This document shows, in pieces, positions 33,148 to 45,652 of a stretch of DNA of 64,000 nt. The DNA lies in NCBI GenBank assembly GCA_019914995.1, contig CM034138.1, positions 3,472,001-3,536,000 on the forward strand, in the 5' to 3' direction. Each line of letters starts with the position of its first letter. The stretch's first letter is position 1. The stretch is from Acanthochlamys bracteata (lineage: Eukaryota; Streptophyta; Magnoliopsida; Pandanales; Velloziaceae). The notes under the pieces were generated by a model. It worked only from the letters and a program-made list of their open reading frames with translations, did no database searches and had not been told where the DNA came from. Made by a program: the position numbers and the translations under genes.

Positions 33148-35702
33148 TGTAATGCCCCATACTGTAGGTGGGCTACACTAATTAAAACACACCTTATCTT
33201 ATTTCTCCCCATTCATTTTTATTTTTTCTCTAACAGCCACCCCCTTCTTCCTTCTTTCTCCCGACGCTATAGACCCGTTTCCACCACCGAGCCTCCCTTG
33301 CATTCGGTGGTCGTCCGGCATCAAATCTTTTTTCCGGCAGAAAAAGCATCTCCTCTACCTGTAGAATTTCATTTTTCTTCTCCTTGTCCCTCGCCATTGT
33401 GTTTCTTCAACATTTCACCATACGGGGTGAATTTAGGGTTTTCGTCGGACCTCGCCGCCGGACTTCCGGCTGCGGTAGGTAACAAAAACTCATCCCTTCA
33501 TCTCAATGATGCTTTTCTCTTATTAATTGAGGCAAAATTTCACTTTATTTGGAATTATGCATCGCCGGCCGGTGAGATCAATTTGGTAATTTTCGGCCGC
33601 CGGCATGCTACTTGACGTGTTAAGTCTTTTTCTTAATTCAGTGGTAGTTGTTTGCTTCTTATAGCTACTTCAATTTTTTTGCGACCGAAATTTCCTTCGG
33701 CCAGCACTATTCACATCGGAATCTGGCAGTCAAGTGGGCCCCACTTGCAGGTGATTGTTAGGATGAGGACTTGATGATTTGTCGATTGTTCGAAGCTACT
33801 TGAAGTACGATCATCTTGTTTAAATATCGGTAAGCTTACTAATCCTCTATCATTGATATATTTGAATAGTTGATAGGATTTAGAATGATTGATACAATGG
33901 ATGAAACTCTAGAATGAGATTTTATTGCTACGGCGATGTGAATGTAGTTGATTGTGGTTGGTATTATAATTATTAGATTAGTTTCGTTCAACACAATTAA
34001 GTAATGGATGTGCCGTGTGTGTGTTATAGCTTTTCGATGAGGAATGTGGGCCGAATGGCTTGACTTAAGAGTAGTCAATGGATTAATTGATAACGGAAAA
34101 ACAAGTGAGGGTTATCGTGCCTTTCTTTCTTAGCTTGCATTAGGCTGCTGGCATAGGTAACATCCACTTGGAACTTCGGCATAATTCGCCACTTTCTTTA
34201 TATTGAATAAATTATTTCTCATGCTAGATAATAACTATATGTGTGGAGCATGTTCGTAGGAATTCTCTATGAACTAATATAGTAGCATATGGTAACTAAA
34301 GGTCTTACCGTTTGATTATGTCTATAAAGAGCATTAATGGTTATATATGTTATATAAGTTCTTACATGTAATGCCTAGTATGCTTAGAGCATGGTTAATA
34401 TTAACTATAATGATAGTAAGCATGGTAGCTCTATAAGAATGAGAATGACTATTATTCATTATATGAGAATAAACTATAATATCATATATATATATATATA
34501 TATATTTATGCATAGAGACATGACCTATATTGAATTATAACGGTATAAACTTGCATGTCATAATGCATAGACACTCGCGCTGCACGAGAGCAGGCGAGTC
34601 AGGGGCTGAAAATCAAGACCCCCAGTGGGTATCGGGCGGGCACCCACCTATGGCCATAATATTGTTTGGCCTATGCGCGTGGGGGCGATACCACGGTTTG
34701 TAGGTTGAGTTGGAAACTAGATCTCGCTCTATGTTATATGTTTATCTTTCTGATTCCTTGACTAGTGTTACATCATGGATATAGATAGATAAGCACGCAT
34801 GTATTATATTAGATATATTTGGATAATGACGATGCATGTATGAATGTATAATGATATTATAGCGTGCATAGTGGACTTTATGTATTTAGGATGCCATAGT
34901 GAAAGAAATATAAACTATGTTGTTTCTTCTTATCATACATGGCACTTAATGAATATTATTGCATGGTAATATAGCGTGATATCTTTTTTGGACTGAATTA
35001 GTTGCATGTCAAAGCCCTCATATCTGTTCTTATTGGGAACTAGGTTGGTATTGGACGACCTAGGACCCGATAGAGCTTGTTCTGATATAATCGTTGCATC
35101 TATTGCATGTAGCGGATAGGATTGAAACAATTAGGTAATGCATTACAAACCCTAAATGGTGCATTCTGTTATTTCACCTCACTGAGTCTGAACTCATTCC
35201 TTTTTCTTTCTTTGGCCTCTCCCAGATATTTTAAGTACTAGCGAGAGCTAACAGAATATAGCAATGAGTATTGATATAGCACGTCGATGGTAGATCCGTG
35301 TACTTGTAGTTCTTTTTGTCATATAGACAGCTCTGTCATCTTCTAAAGATATGTATTATTCTTATATATATTTTTGGTTTGGTGTTTGATTTGTAAATTA
35401 ATATTTTTGGGTATGTAATAGGTTTCGATGGCTACCGGTAGCCCATAGATATTTTTTTTGCTGGTTTTGATATTTATATTATTTATTTATTTTGTTCTGT
35501 TTTGTCGTTATTAAGTGATCTATTGTGGTACAGGTTTTCACTTGGAATTATAGGGAAGGTTTTGTCAAAATTTTATTTATTTGGAGATACTTGGTGAACC
35601 GTCTATGATGCTTTTGGGTCAGGCTTACTGGATTGGATCTAGTTTGGATGTTATCCAGACATATCTAGTCTAGGCCAGTCGCGGCCGGATTAGGTCGTGA
35701 CA
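33148..35702 (+). repeat. Solo LTR, 2.56 kb, with 5-bp target duplication
   Basis: It starts TGTAATGCCCCATAC and ends AGGTCGTGACA, ends typical of a class of plant gypsy LTRs. It is flanked by ATATA on both sides (33143-33147 and 35703-35707). There is no coding for gag or pol between. A GC-richer, gene-leader-like part lies at about 33240-33500 and a G-rich block GGGGGCGATACCACGG at 34681-34696. A related but diverged copy with these blocks in the same order is at about 47832-50500. The flanking DNA is TA-rich, so the 5-bp duplication alone is weak support. Confidence 0.65.
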
Positions 35703-35829
35703 ATATATATCACCCAAATCTTTGAAATTAAGAATGATTTGAAAAGACTTTACGTTTAATTGCACTCACTCATAAATTGCGGGATGATGTAGTCGAAGGA
35801 TAGACTCATTCTTGATTTAAAAGCAGATG

Positions 35830-36080
35830 ATATAATATAATGACCACGACTATTACAGAATGTCTCAACGCAATATTAAAAGGTTTGAAACTACTTGTCG
35901 TTGCCTGCTTGACCAAGCATATGAAAGTTCCGCATTAAACATGGTTTTAACTTTTACGAATGCCACGATGACTTCATAGTGTGAAACGGAATTTCGTATG
36001 CGAGTTAGGGATTATTTAGGCACATTGTATAGCCTATTAACAATAAAAAAATATTGAGTTTTTAGAGGACTATATGAGTG
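35830..36080 (+). pseudogene. MULE transposase-like relic
   Basis: One frame reads TTTITECLNAILKGLKLLVV, which resembles the NxxECxNxxLKGxRxLPxxAL block near the C-terminal end of MuDR-type transposases. Downstream frames are broken. It lies just right of the solo LTR. Assignment rests on this one motif. Confidence 0.4.
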
Positions 36081-38564
36081 AGTCTGTGGATTTGCAGTGC
36101 TGGACTTAAACATCTTGAGTGTTCAATTTGGATGAAATTTTGTGGGAACATGTCTTGGCTGCAGCAAAACACCACCACATCTCCATCCACATCCTCTACT
36201 CTCATTATATTTGTATTTTAAAAATTTTTTAATTATTCCCGCATTCATATATTAATTAATAACTAGTTTATATTGTGGGAACTAAATGATAATTTCTCAT
36301 TCACAAAGCCAATTTAGAAAGATATACACATATCGCGCTTCCGCGCACATCACACACACATTATTTTCTGATCGTTCTATTTCAAGATCTGACAGTTCTA
36401 TTTCACTCGCAATTGATGTGCTTACGAAGCTTACGGAGTTACTGTACAAGGGCATTTTTATCAATTGTCTTCTTTTCTCTCGTTTCTTCTTCCCATTGTC
36501 TTCCTATTCTTCTCGTCACAGTTGTGAGCATCTCCTCCCGCTTCTTACTTCCCTAGTGTTTTCGATTCTTTTTCCTCTCTTCTTCTTCATTCAATTTCCT
36601 CTCAAAATCTCTCCTTTCTCTCAGTCGTCTAGCACTTCATTCGTCGAGGTCGAACATCCAATCGTCGACAAACGGTCAAAATTGACGGTAACAAACCTTT
36701 AATTTCTCTTCTTCTTCTTCCTCTTTTTGTTCTTCTATGCCTTATGTTCTCTTTAATTTAATTATTTTCTGCGGTTATGTTACCGCGTGATTCATTGCCG
36801 TTTTTCGAGTTTTTTCTAATTATGTTTATGTATGCAATAGTGATTAGATGAACTGAATTAAACAGGATTTTCATATATTCTGATGTGTTGATTAATTTTG
36901 GTTTTTCTTCAAATTATGTTCGTATTGCCCTCCGAGGCCGAGAAGATTATGCATCACCATGACACAACTGGGTGGAGCTACTGCAAGGTCCTTAGAGAAG
37001 ATTGTGTGCGTCAAGGTCCTTCTCCTCGTGTTTGTTTTATGGTTATTAGAATTAGATTAGATTAGGTTAGTGTTATTTAGTTTGTTATTCAATACACAGA
37101 AGAAAAGTTGTCATATTTTATCATTTGGTGGCATTACAAACATATAACTATACATGCTTCTTTCATGAAGATATACATTACATAACAGTTCTGCTTACTT
37201 TCGTATTTCGTTTTGTTTATTGCGTCTTAGATATTTGGATTATGCCGAAGTTAACTCGCATTCCTTATTTAAATGCTTATACTGATTCTTTTGAATGTTG
37301 CTACTCTCTTTTATTTATTTAAATGCTTTAGGCATTTTTATGTACTACTAGCAATAAGATGATGAGTTTGACTCCTGCAACTTGGTCTATATTAGTTATA
37401 TATTACATACGCATTTTCATTTTTCTTTTACCTTACTGGATATGTAGTTGCAAAACAAGATACTTTCTTTTTCAATGATTTATCGTTAGGTTAATTGTGA
37501 GGTAATGAATAGTGGCTTTTTTTTTCATACTTGTAGTGAAGATAGAATGAAACTGAATTTCCGTAGCTCCAGCAATCAGACTAGAGTGAGAACTTACATA
37601 ATGAAAAACTACAACAACCTTCATTTTTTTAGCAAATAGCAAGAAGAACAAAATTGAATTACAAGCATCATATGAGGTAATGAATGTATCTACGTGAACC
37701 AGTTTTGAACCTTGTGTTACAATGCATGGATCTTTGTGTTTGAATTGAATTATAGAATTTTATTTATTTTTGGATAAATCTTAGTTCTATTTTTTGGTAT
37801 GAGAGTCGATTATTTTTCATTTCTATTGCTTTATGAAGTTATTAGTAAGTTATTGTCTTTTGATTATTGTATCTGTCAGGTTTGTGCTTAACTCGTTCAC
37901 CAATAGTATGAATTACGTCATTGGTTAAGCATATGAAATCCCTAAATGAAAATTTTTAAGTTAGATAAGTAACTGTTCTTGATAATGAACAAGTTTATTC
38001 TTTAATTACAATATATACTCAATTGTTAACCATTATTATCAAGACTGAGCCCATATTTTTCTGTTACGGATGGGCTAGCTTTGATTTTATAATCTATCCG
38101 ATACTTATATAATTATGCTATTTGATTGATTGCTTTTAATTTTTTGTCAAATCTGGATTTAGATTAAAAGTTGTAGAGGAATGGTTGTTCAGCTATGTAA
38201 TTTTGCTGTGATTGTGATTAATATCCCGAGGGCTGAAGTATTATGATGACTCATATTTCTGAAGTTATTTTTTATATTGAAAATATTTGTGTCTGCTTGG
38301 TTCATCCATACAATTTAGGATTTGTATACTTAAATTGGAAACATTATAATTGTACTTGATAACATGCATTTCTTAGAATTTAAATGTTATAAATATTTGG
38401 TTATGCTTTTTGTTTGTAGAAATAATGGCTTATGCGATTGTTTTGTTAAGTTACTGTTTTCATTATAATTGGACAATCTTTGATATCGTTATGCTTTTCT
38501 AATATTTTAACCTATCTACTTGATATAGTATTACTCCTTGATAAGTATTTGTATGATTCAGCGG
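36081..38564. other. Intergenic with a gene-leader-like stretch
   Basis: No supported gene. The stretch at about 36320-36720 is pyrimidine-rich and could be an old 5' leader, possibly linked to the SANT-like remnant at 38565, but no splice chain could be followed. The 138-residue frame at 36286-36702 is Ser/Phe/Leu-rich and unconvincing. Confidence 0.35.
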
Positions 38565-38684
38565 ATGACGTCTTCTGACCCAGTACAAGGTCCAAGTCGT
38601 GGTCAACCTCCGTGAAAGGGTACTCCTAATAAGCGGTGGATGCAACAACAAGATGAGAAACTAATTTGTGACATTAACAGCTGT
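38565..38684 (+). pseudogene. SANT/Myb-like transposon protein remnant
   Basis: An ATG-started stretch reads MTSSDPVQGPSRGQPP, a stop, then KGTPNKRWMQQQDEKLICDI. The spacing of KRW...DEKLI recalls the first helix of SANT-like proteins carried by Harbinger-type and related elements. It ends after about 40 codons. The evidence is a short motif only. Confidence 0.35.
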
Positions 38685-38694
38685 TAAGGTATAT

Positions 38695-38746
38695 ATTGTG
38701 TGACATTTTGTGTAATGAATATTGTGTGACATTTTGTATATTGAAT
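38695..38746. repeat. 26-bp tandem repeat, two units
   Basis: ATTGTGTGACATTTTGTGTA plus ATGAAT is repeated once directly, with two or three changes. It lies at the left edge of an extended AT-rich tract (to about 39480) that holds no gene. Confidence 0.75.
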
Positions 38747-39656
38747 GTTCTAGTGTATAAATATAATGTATATATGCTTTATAGTTGAATTGTAAAATAT
38801 AATTGTATTTTGTGTAATATAAGTGTAAGATAAATAATATGTAGTAAAAATTATTATTGTTGTTGTAAATTATAAACAAAAGTATATAATATTCTAAAAA
38901 TTATATAATATAATATATATTATTAACTATATTGTATTTATAATATCATAATATATGTTAGTTGTGTATGTATGATATCTATGTGATGCATTTATTTTAA
39001 AATGATAAAAAGTATGACATAATAAGATCAATTTTTAGATAATTTGATTAATTAAAATTAGATTTATTTTTATGTCAAGAGAAATAATTACAAAAAGATT
39101 ATTCAAAAAAAAGAATAATTTTAGTATGGCAAATTCTAAACATAATGTATTTATATCATGCACTAAAAATTCTATCATAATACTATAATTGTGTAATAAA
39201 AATATATATATAATAAAGGTCTAAAATAATATTATAATTGTGCAATATAAATATATTATTTATATTTTGTGTAATATAAATTTGTAAATATAATTATAAT
39301 ATATATGTACTGTGTAACGTAATTGTGTAGTGAAATAATTTAAAATTATTTTTATTTTTATTTTTAAATATTAATAAATAATTGTTACTATATTAAAATA
39401 TTTTTAAAATAAATTAATTTCAATTTCAACTTATTACATTCAAATACAAAATAAATAAAAGAACAAAAGAACTCACTTCGGGCTCGCTTTCGATTAAAAA
39501 AAAAACATAAAAAGTCAAGTCACTTTAAATAATACTATCCCACTCAGTTTATTTTTGAGAATTCACTTTCTAAGAACTTACTTTTAAAATCAAATAAATG
39601 CACCATGCTACTGTGATAAATAGAATAAGGATGATGAATTTACTGCAGCCATGTAT
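38747..39656. other. AT-rich intergenic tract
   Basis: Very AT-rich sequence with repeated TATAAT/GTGTAATATAA-like words. No gene seen. Confidence 0.5.
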
Positions 39657-40393
39657 AAGAGCTTATTTCAAATATACGTAACTGAGTTTTACGAAACTAA
39701 ATTTCGTGAAAGTGGAGTTCAGTAGAAGTAGAGTTTGGAGTGACATTTGAAACAATTGAAGTGATATTTGAAGTTAAATTTTGATAGAAGTAAACAATAT
39801 TGTCAAGATCGAAATTTTATGTAGGATTATTTCGCTTGCGTAAAATCGTAAAATCTAGATTTTAAGTAAAATCGTAATATCTTAGTTATCGGTAAGTTTT
39901 TTATAAAATGTTTAATACTTTAAAATTTTAGACAGTACTTCAAATTGCTGAAATTTCAAAACATAAACTTTTTATATATCATCTTATTGTAATAAATTAA
40001 CAATATTAATATTTGTGATTCAGATGAACTTATTAATAATTTTTTATATTTCATTTAGATTGTTATCACAATCTCTTTTATAAACTATGTCATTATTTAA
40101 TAAATACACATTTGTATAGTTATATCTATATATAGAAAATATAATCTCTTGTGTAATCAATTAATGAGGCGTCAAGCAATCGTATTTATCATCTCAAATA
40201 AAGAAGAAGAAGATCATCCAAAATATCACCGTACAGAATAATTTTGTGCTCTCATAATAAACCCCTCACAAAAAAAAAATCAAACATCACCGCACGAGTT
40301 ACAAACGAACGTAATTTAAATACGTAAAGTGGCCAAACTCAAAATCTGGAGGAAGAAAATAGAGTTAGGTATATTTGAAACAAACCCTAAGAA
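39657..40393. mobile_element. MITE copy of the TTATTTTAAATA family, interrupted
   Basis: The left end TAAGAGCTTATTTCAAATA and the right end TATATTTGAAACAAACCCTAA are inverted copies like those at 19680-19955. The element is longer than its relatives because from 39793 it carries about 100 bp similar to the left end of the 11356-11839 element (TTGTCAAGATCGAAATTTTA), followed by unassigned AT-rich DNA to about 40285. This looks like one element nested in another. Confidence 0.5.
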
Positions 40394-40524
40394 TTAGACT
40401 TGAAAAACTCCTTGATTGATTGGATCTTTTGGTGCTTCTTAATAGATAGAGTAAAAGCAAATGACGCAACGAGCATCCGCCAAAATTGAAGATGATAATG
40501 CATACTTTCTTCAATTTTAATGGT

Positions 40525-40916
40525 GGAGATCATACTCGGAGTTCTCTATGTACAGATTCGTATATTTTTGTGAAGCTACCATTTTGGTAAGATCTCTCTA
40601 ATTCTCTTTTACAGTTTTTCAAAATTGTTGAATCTTAAGATATATGGTTGAGAGAATTTGTGTATTCTCATTATTATGATAGTGGAGATTTGTTGGGTGT
40701 CGTGATTTTTATTTTTTGCGTTGATGAGATTTTTCATGTAAATTGCTTGCGTTGATATGCTTGCGATTGTGGTAATTTATGTGCATTGAATATTACCGAA
40801 AATATTACTCTAATTGGTGATTTTCTATTAGGTTCACACAATAGAGGGATAAGTTTTATTTACGTTGCATGCTCTAAATATTATGTTGAATATTAGTAGA
40901 GACGGTTATCCCATCA
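40525..40916 (+). repeat. 5' LTR (right part) of the third copia element
   Basis: It aligns with about 45225-45652, for example ATACTCGGAGTTCTCTATGT against GTATTCGGAGTTCTCTACGT, and both copies end TCATCA/CCATCA. No similarity to the first 260-280 bp of the 3' LTR is seen to its left. Confidence 0.8.
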
Positions 40917-40919
40917 AAG

Positions 40920-40931
40920 TGGTATCACAAC
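40920..40931 (+). other. Primer-binding site
   Basis: TGGTATCACAAC matches TGGTATCAGAGC with two changes and lies three bases after the LTR end. Confidence 0.8.
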
Positions 40932-40964
40932 ATTGATTTTAGTTGATTTGTATCTTGTGGTGAA

Positions 40965-43900
40965 TATGAAAGCTAATACAAATAGAATGATTAATTTGAA
41001 TGGTTCAAATTAACTTTTGTGGAAAGAAAAGATGGAGAATTTGTTATATAGGAAAAATTATTATCTATTAGTATTTAATGAAGAATAGCATGCTAATAAA
41101 ATTGATGCAGAATGAAAATTTGCCCATCGACAAGTGTGTGATTTTATTAGATAGTGAGTAGATGATAATATTTTGAACCATGTTAGCGATGAGAAAAATG
41201 CAAACATTTTATGGGACAAGCTTGAGCAATTGTATGTTAGAAAACTGGAAATAATAAACTGTTTTTGATTAAGCAAATGATGAATCTAAAATATCAGGAT
41301 GGAACTCCTATGACAAATCATTTGGATGCATTTCAAGTTATTATTAATCAGTTGACTGGTACGAATATTAAATTTGATGATGAACTGCAGGATTTATGGC
41401 TTCTTGGTACATTGTCGGACTCGTTGGAGACATTTAGTACATCTTTGTCTAACTCAGCCCCATATGGTATATCACTATAGATTTTGGCCAACAACAGTGT
41501 TCTGAATGAGGAGCTGAGAAGAAAGTCATAGGATTTCTCTTTGCAGTCAGAGTTTAGTTACAGAAGGAAGTGCGAGGAGTAAGAGCAAAGGTCTGAATAA
41601 CAAAAACAGAAGTAAAAGTAAGTCTAATAAATTTGCGTGATGTTAAGTATCATTACTATAGTATAAATGTTCACATAAATAAATACCGTCGTAAGTTGAA
41701 AAGGGATAACAAAAATAATAAAAGTAAGAAAACGAAAAATGGTGGTTGTAGTGAGGTTGATAAAGTTGCTACTGTCAAAGACAACTTTCTTATTTTGTAT
41801 GATGATGATGTTGTCAAGTTTGCTTCTCATGAGATCAATTGGTTGATTGACAATGGTGTCTCCATTCATACTATATCTCGGAAGGATTATTTTGCATTTT
41901 ACACATCTGGTGATTTTAGAAGTGTTAGAATGGGTAACGATAGCTTAGCTAAAACTATCGGCGTAGAAGATATGTGCTTGGAGACGAACAATGATACTGT
42001 CCTAATTCTGAAAAATATTAAGCATATTACTGACCTTCGTTTGAATTTGATCTCTACAGGCAAACTTGATGATGAGAGATTTTGTAACATCTTTAGTGAT
42101 GGTCAGTGAAAACTGACTAAAAGCTCTATGATTGTGACTAGATGCAGAAAGTGTTCGTCACTTTATTTGATGCAAGTAAAAATATTAGATTTTATTGCCA
42201 ATGCAGTTGATAGTGATTTTACGGTTGAGTTTTGGCACAACAGACTTGGTCACATGAGCGAAGGTTTGAGGATTTTGGCCAAAAAGAATCTTATTTCTGG
42301 AATTAAGAGTGCACCTTTGAGAAAGTGTGCATATTGCTTCGCAAGAAAATAAAGTAGAGTTGCATTTAAGACATCCCCTCCTTCAAGAAAGCCAGATATA
42401 CTTGATTTAATATATTCTAATGTTTGTGGCCCTATGAAAATAAAAACAATTGGTGGTTTTTTTATTTCGTGAATTTTATTGACGATCAATCAATTAAGAC
42501 ATAGGTTTCTATCTTGAAATGAAAGACAAAGTATTGGATGTCTTTGAACAATTTCATACTTTAGTTGAAAGACAAACTAGTTTGAAATTGAAATTCATTA
42601 GAACTGATAATAGGGGTGAGTATTCTGAACCTTTTGATGAATATTATAGACAGTAGAGTATTAAACGTCAAAAGATACCTCATAAGACTACTCAGTTGAA
42701 TGGTTTAGCTGAGAGAATAAACATGACAATAGTAGAAAGGGTGAGATATTTACTTTGACAAAACAGTTATCAAATTCTTTTTGGGGCGAGGCTTTGAGTA
42801 CAGTTGTGCATGTTTTAAATCTCACGCTATATGTTCCTCTAAATTTTGATGTTCCCGATAAAGTTTGGTCAAGCAAGGATCTCTCTTATAATCACTTGCG
42901 CGTCTTTGGATGCTTGGCTTTTGTGAATATTTCCAAAGATGAAAAATCTAAACTTGATGCGAAGACAAGACAGTGTGTATTCCTCGGTTATGGACATGAT
43001 GAATTGGGTTATAGATTTTATGATCCAGTACAGAACAAATTTGTCAGAAGCCGAGATGTTGTGTTTTTGGAGAACCAAAACTTACGTGACATCAAAAAAT
43101 AGATATACCAATTCCTCGATGTATTGATGCTTTAATTAATAAGGATCAAGTTTCTCCGACACATGTGCCAGCACAAACTGGAGAAGAAGTTCTGAAGAAC
43201 CAGTATGATATAAGTAATATTGGTATGCCCACATAGGTTGAGATGAGTGATGTTATTCACGAGTAGTCACCAGTGTCATATGTCCTAGAGGTAACACCAA
43301 AGATTTTACTGAGGAGGTTTAGTGGAGACCGATAACTTTTCCATCAATATTCTGTTGATGACTATGTCTTATTGAACGATGGAGGAGAGCCCGACTGATA
43401 TATAGAGGCCATGGAAGATGAGCATAAGAAAGAGTAGTTTGAGGTTATGCAAGATGAGATGAAGTCGTTATATGATAATAACACTTTTGAACTAGTGAAG
43501 TTATCTAAGGAAAATAGAGTTTTAGAGAACAGATGGGTATACAAAGTGAAGTAAGAAGAAGACTCTTCGCAACCACGTTACAAAGCTAGATTGGTTGTCA
43601 AGGGATTCAGACAAAAGAAAGGTATTGATTTCGATTAAATCTTTTCTACCGTTGTTAAGATGTCATCTATACTTATGGTTCTGGATTTAGCACCTAGTAT
43701 TAACTTGGAGATTGAGCAGATGATCATCAAGATTATTTTTCTGCATGGTTAATTAAACAAAAAAATTTACGTGCAGGAATTAGAAGGTTTCAAAGTAAAA
43801 GTAAAAGAGGATTATGTGTGCAAGTTGAACAAAAATCTTTATGGACTGAAACAGGCACCGAGACAGTGGTATAAGAAGTTTGAATCAGTTATGGGAGAGC

Positions 43901-44875
43901 ATGGTTACCGAAAAATAATTTCTGATCACTTTGATTTTGTTCAGAGATTCTCTGATGATGATTTTATTATATTGTTGATTTATATTGATGACATGTTGAC
44001 CGTTGACAGGAATACTTCTAGAATTGACAGGTTAAAGAAGTAATTGAGTAAATCCTTTGCTATGAAGGATTTAGGGCCAGCAAAGCAAATTCTTGATATT
44101 TGGATTGATCGAGACAGAGTAGCCAAGAAGTTATATATGTCACAGAAGCAATATATTAATAAGGTGCTTGAAAGATTTAATATGAATCAGGCTAAAGTGG
44201 TTAGCTCTCATCTTACTACTCACTTTAAGTTAAGTACCGAATGGTGCCCTTCTACAAATCAGGAGAAGGAAGACATGAAAGGAGTTCCATATGCTTTAGA
44301 AGTAGGAATTTTGTTGTATTCAATGGTGTGCACGAGACCAGACATTGCTTATGGAGTTGGTGTTGTTAGCCGCTTTCTGTCAAATCTAGGAATGGAGTAT
44401 TGTGATGCAGTGAAATAGATTATGATATATCTACGAGGTACTACTGATTTGAGACTCACTTTTGGAGATGAAAAATCAGTGCTTATGGTCTATAAAGATT
44501 CAGATATGGCTGGAGATGTTGATTTTCGAAAGTCTACTTCGGATTATTTGATTACATTTTCATGTGGATCTGTATCTTGGCAATTGAGATTGCATTGTGT
44601 TGCACTTTCTACGACTAAGGAAAAGTATATTGCAGCAACTGAAGTTGGTAAAGAGTTGTTGTAGTCGAAAAAGTTTATTCAGGAGCTCGATTTTAAGCAA
44701 TAACGTTATGTGCTACTTTGTGATAATCAAATGCAATTCACCTTGGTAAGAATTTTACTTCTCATACAAGATCAAAGCACATTAATGTGAGGTATTATTG
44801 GTTAAAAGATGTTCTTAATGACAACTTGTTTGAACTTGAGAAGATTCACACCGATCTCAAATGGCTCTGATATGT
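40965..44875 (+). pseudogene. Decayed copia gag-pol (third element)
   Basis: The gag part reads TLWDKLEQLYVRK-like sequence near 41210, then MNLKYQDGTPMTNHLDAFQ (from 41280) and DDELQDLWLLGTLSDSLE. A zinc knuckle is not recognisable. The protease core reads WLIDNGVSIHTIS near 41840 (DNG where active enzymes have DSG). The pre-integrase block FWHNRLGHMSEG is at 42230. Integrase pieces run to 43102 with the domain-end block LRVFGCLAFVNI and CVFLGYGHDELGYRFYD. RT has [15 protein letters not shown] near 43840 and YIDDMLTV at 43981-44004. RNase H near 44610 has STTKEKYIAATE instead of the usual TEAEY. Stops are frequent, for example at 42355, 42655, 43101 and 44041. Confidence 0.85.
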
Positions 44876-44950
44876 TGACGAATACACTACCAAAAAAAAA
44901 GCTTGAATTTGCCGTTTGATCGCTGGGATGGCGATTCCCTCCACATAGTC

Positions 44951-44963
44951 AGAAAGGGAGAGA
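44951..44963 (+). other. Polypurine tract of the third copia element
   Basis: AGAAAGGGAGAGA lies two bases before the 3' LTR start. Confidence 0.7.
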
Positions 44964-44965
44964 TT

Positions 44966-45652
44966 TATTGGATTTTTTCTCCTTTGTGGAGATGACCCAA
45001 AATCCATATAGTTAAAACGCATAAAAAAGTAAGGGCATTTTTATCTTTTTCTTCTTAAATAAATTTTTAGTTAACCTTATGCTGCAACCACCATCAAGAA
45101 TAAGGAAAAAAAAAAATGAGAAGTTGTTGTCTTGCTGTCCAGTTTGATCAAATGCTGGATGAACATTGATTTGATATCCGATTAAGCTTAAATTTGATCA
45201 GCATGTTCCCGGTGGTTGTTCTTCAATCTAAACGGTTAAGATCGTATTCGGAGTTCTCTACGTACAGATCCGCACACATTTATAAAGCCACCGATTTTTG
45301 TGAGATCTCTCCAATTTTTTTTACGGTTTGTCAAGATTGTTGAATCCTGATATATATGGTTATATGTCTCTAGTTTTAACTAGAGAGAACTTGTGTATTT
45401 CCATTATTGTGATAGTGGAGATTTGTTGGTTGCCGTTGTTTTTACTTCTTGCGTTGAGGAAGTTTTTGACATAAATTGCTTGTGTTAATGTGCTTGCGGT
45501 TGTGGTACTTTTCGTGCATTGAGTATTTGCCCGATGTATTGCTCTATTTGGTGGTTTTCCATTAAGTTTACACAAGAAAAGGATAAGTTTTATTTCCGGT
45601 GCATGCTCTACATATTGTATTGAATATTGGTAGAGATAGTTTTATCTCATCA
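44966..45652 (+). repeat. 3' LTR of the third copia element
   Basis: It begins TATTGGATTT, probably TGTTGG with the G mutated, and ends CTCATCA. Length is about 687 bp. Its right 430 bp align with 40525-40916. Confidence 0.75.

Larger units (their letters stand above)
40525..45652 (+). mobile_element. Third Ty1/copia retrotransposon (Tork/TNT1-like), decayed
   Basis: It has an LTR pair, a clear primer site, gag-pol relics in copia order, a purine tract and a 3' LTR. RT motifs ([25 protein letters not shown]) place it in the Tork/TNT1-like group. Many frameshifts and stops are present. The 5' LTR lacks roughly its first 280 bp. Confidence 0.85.
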
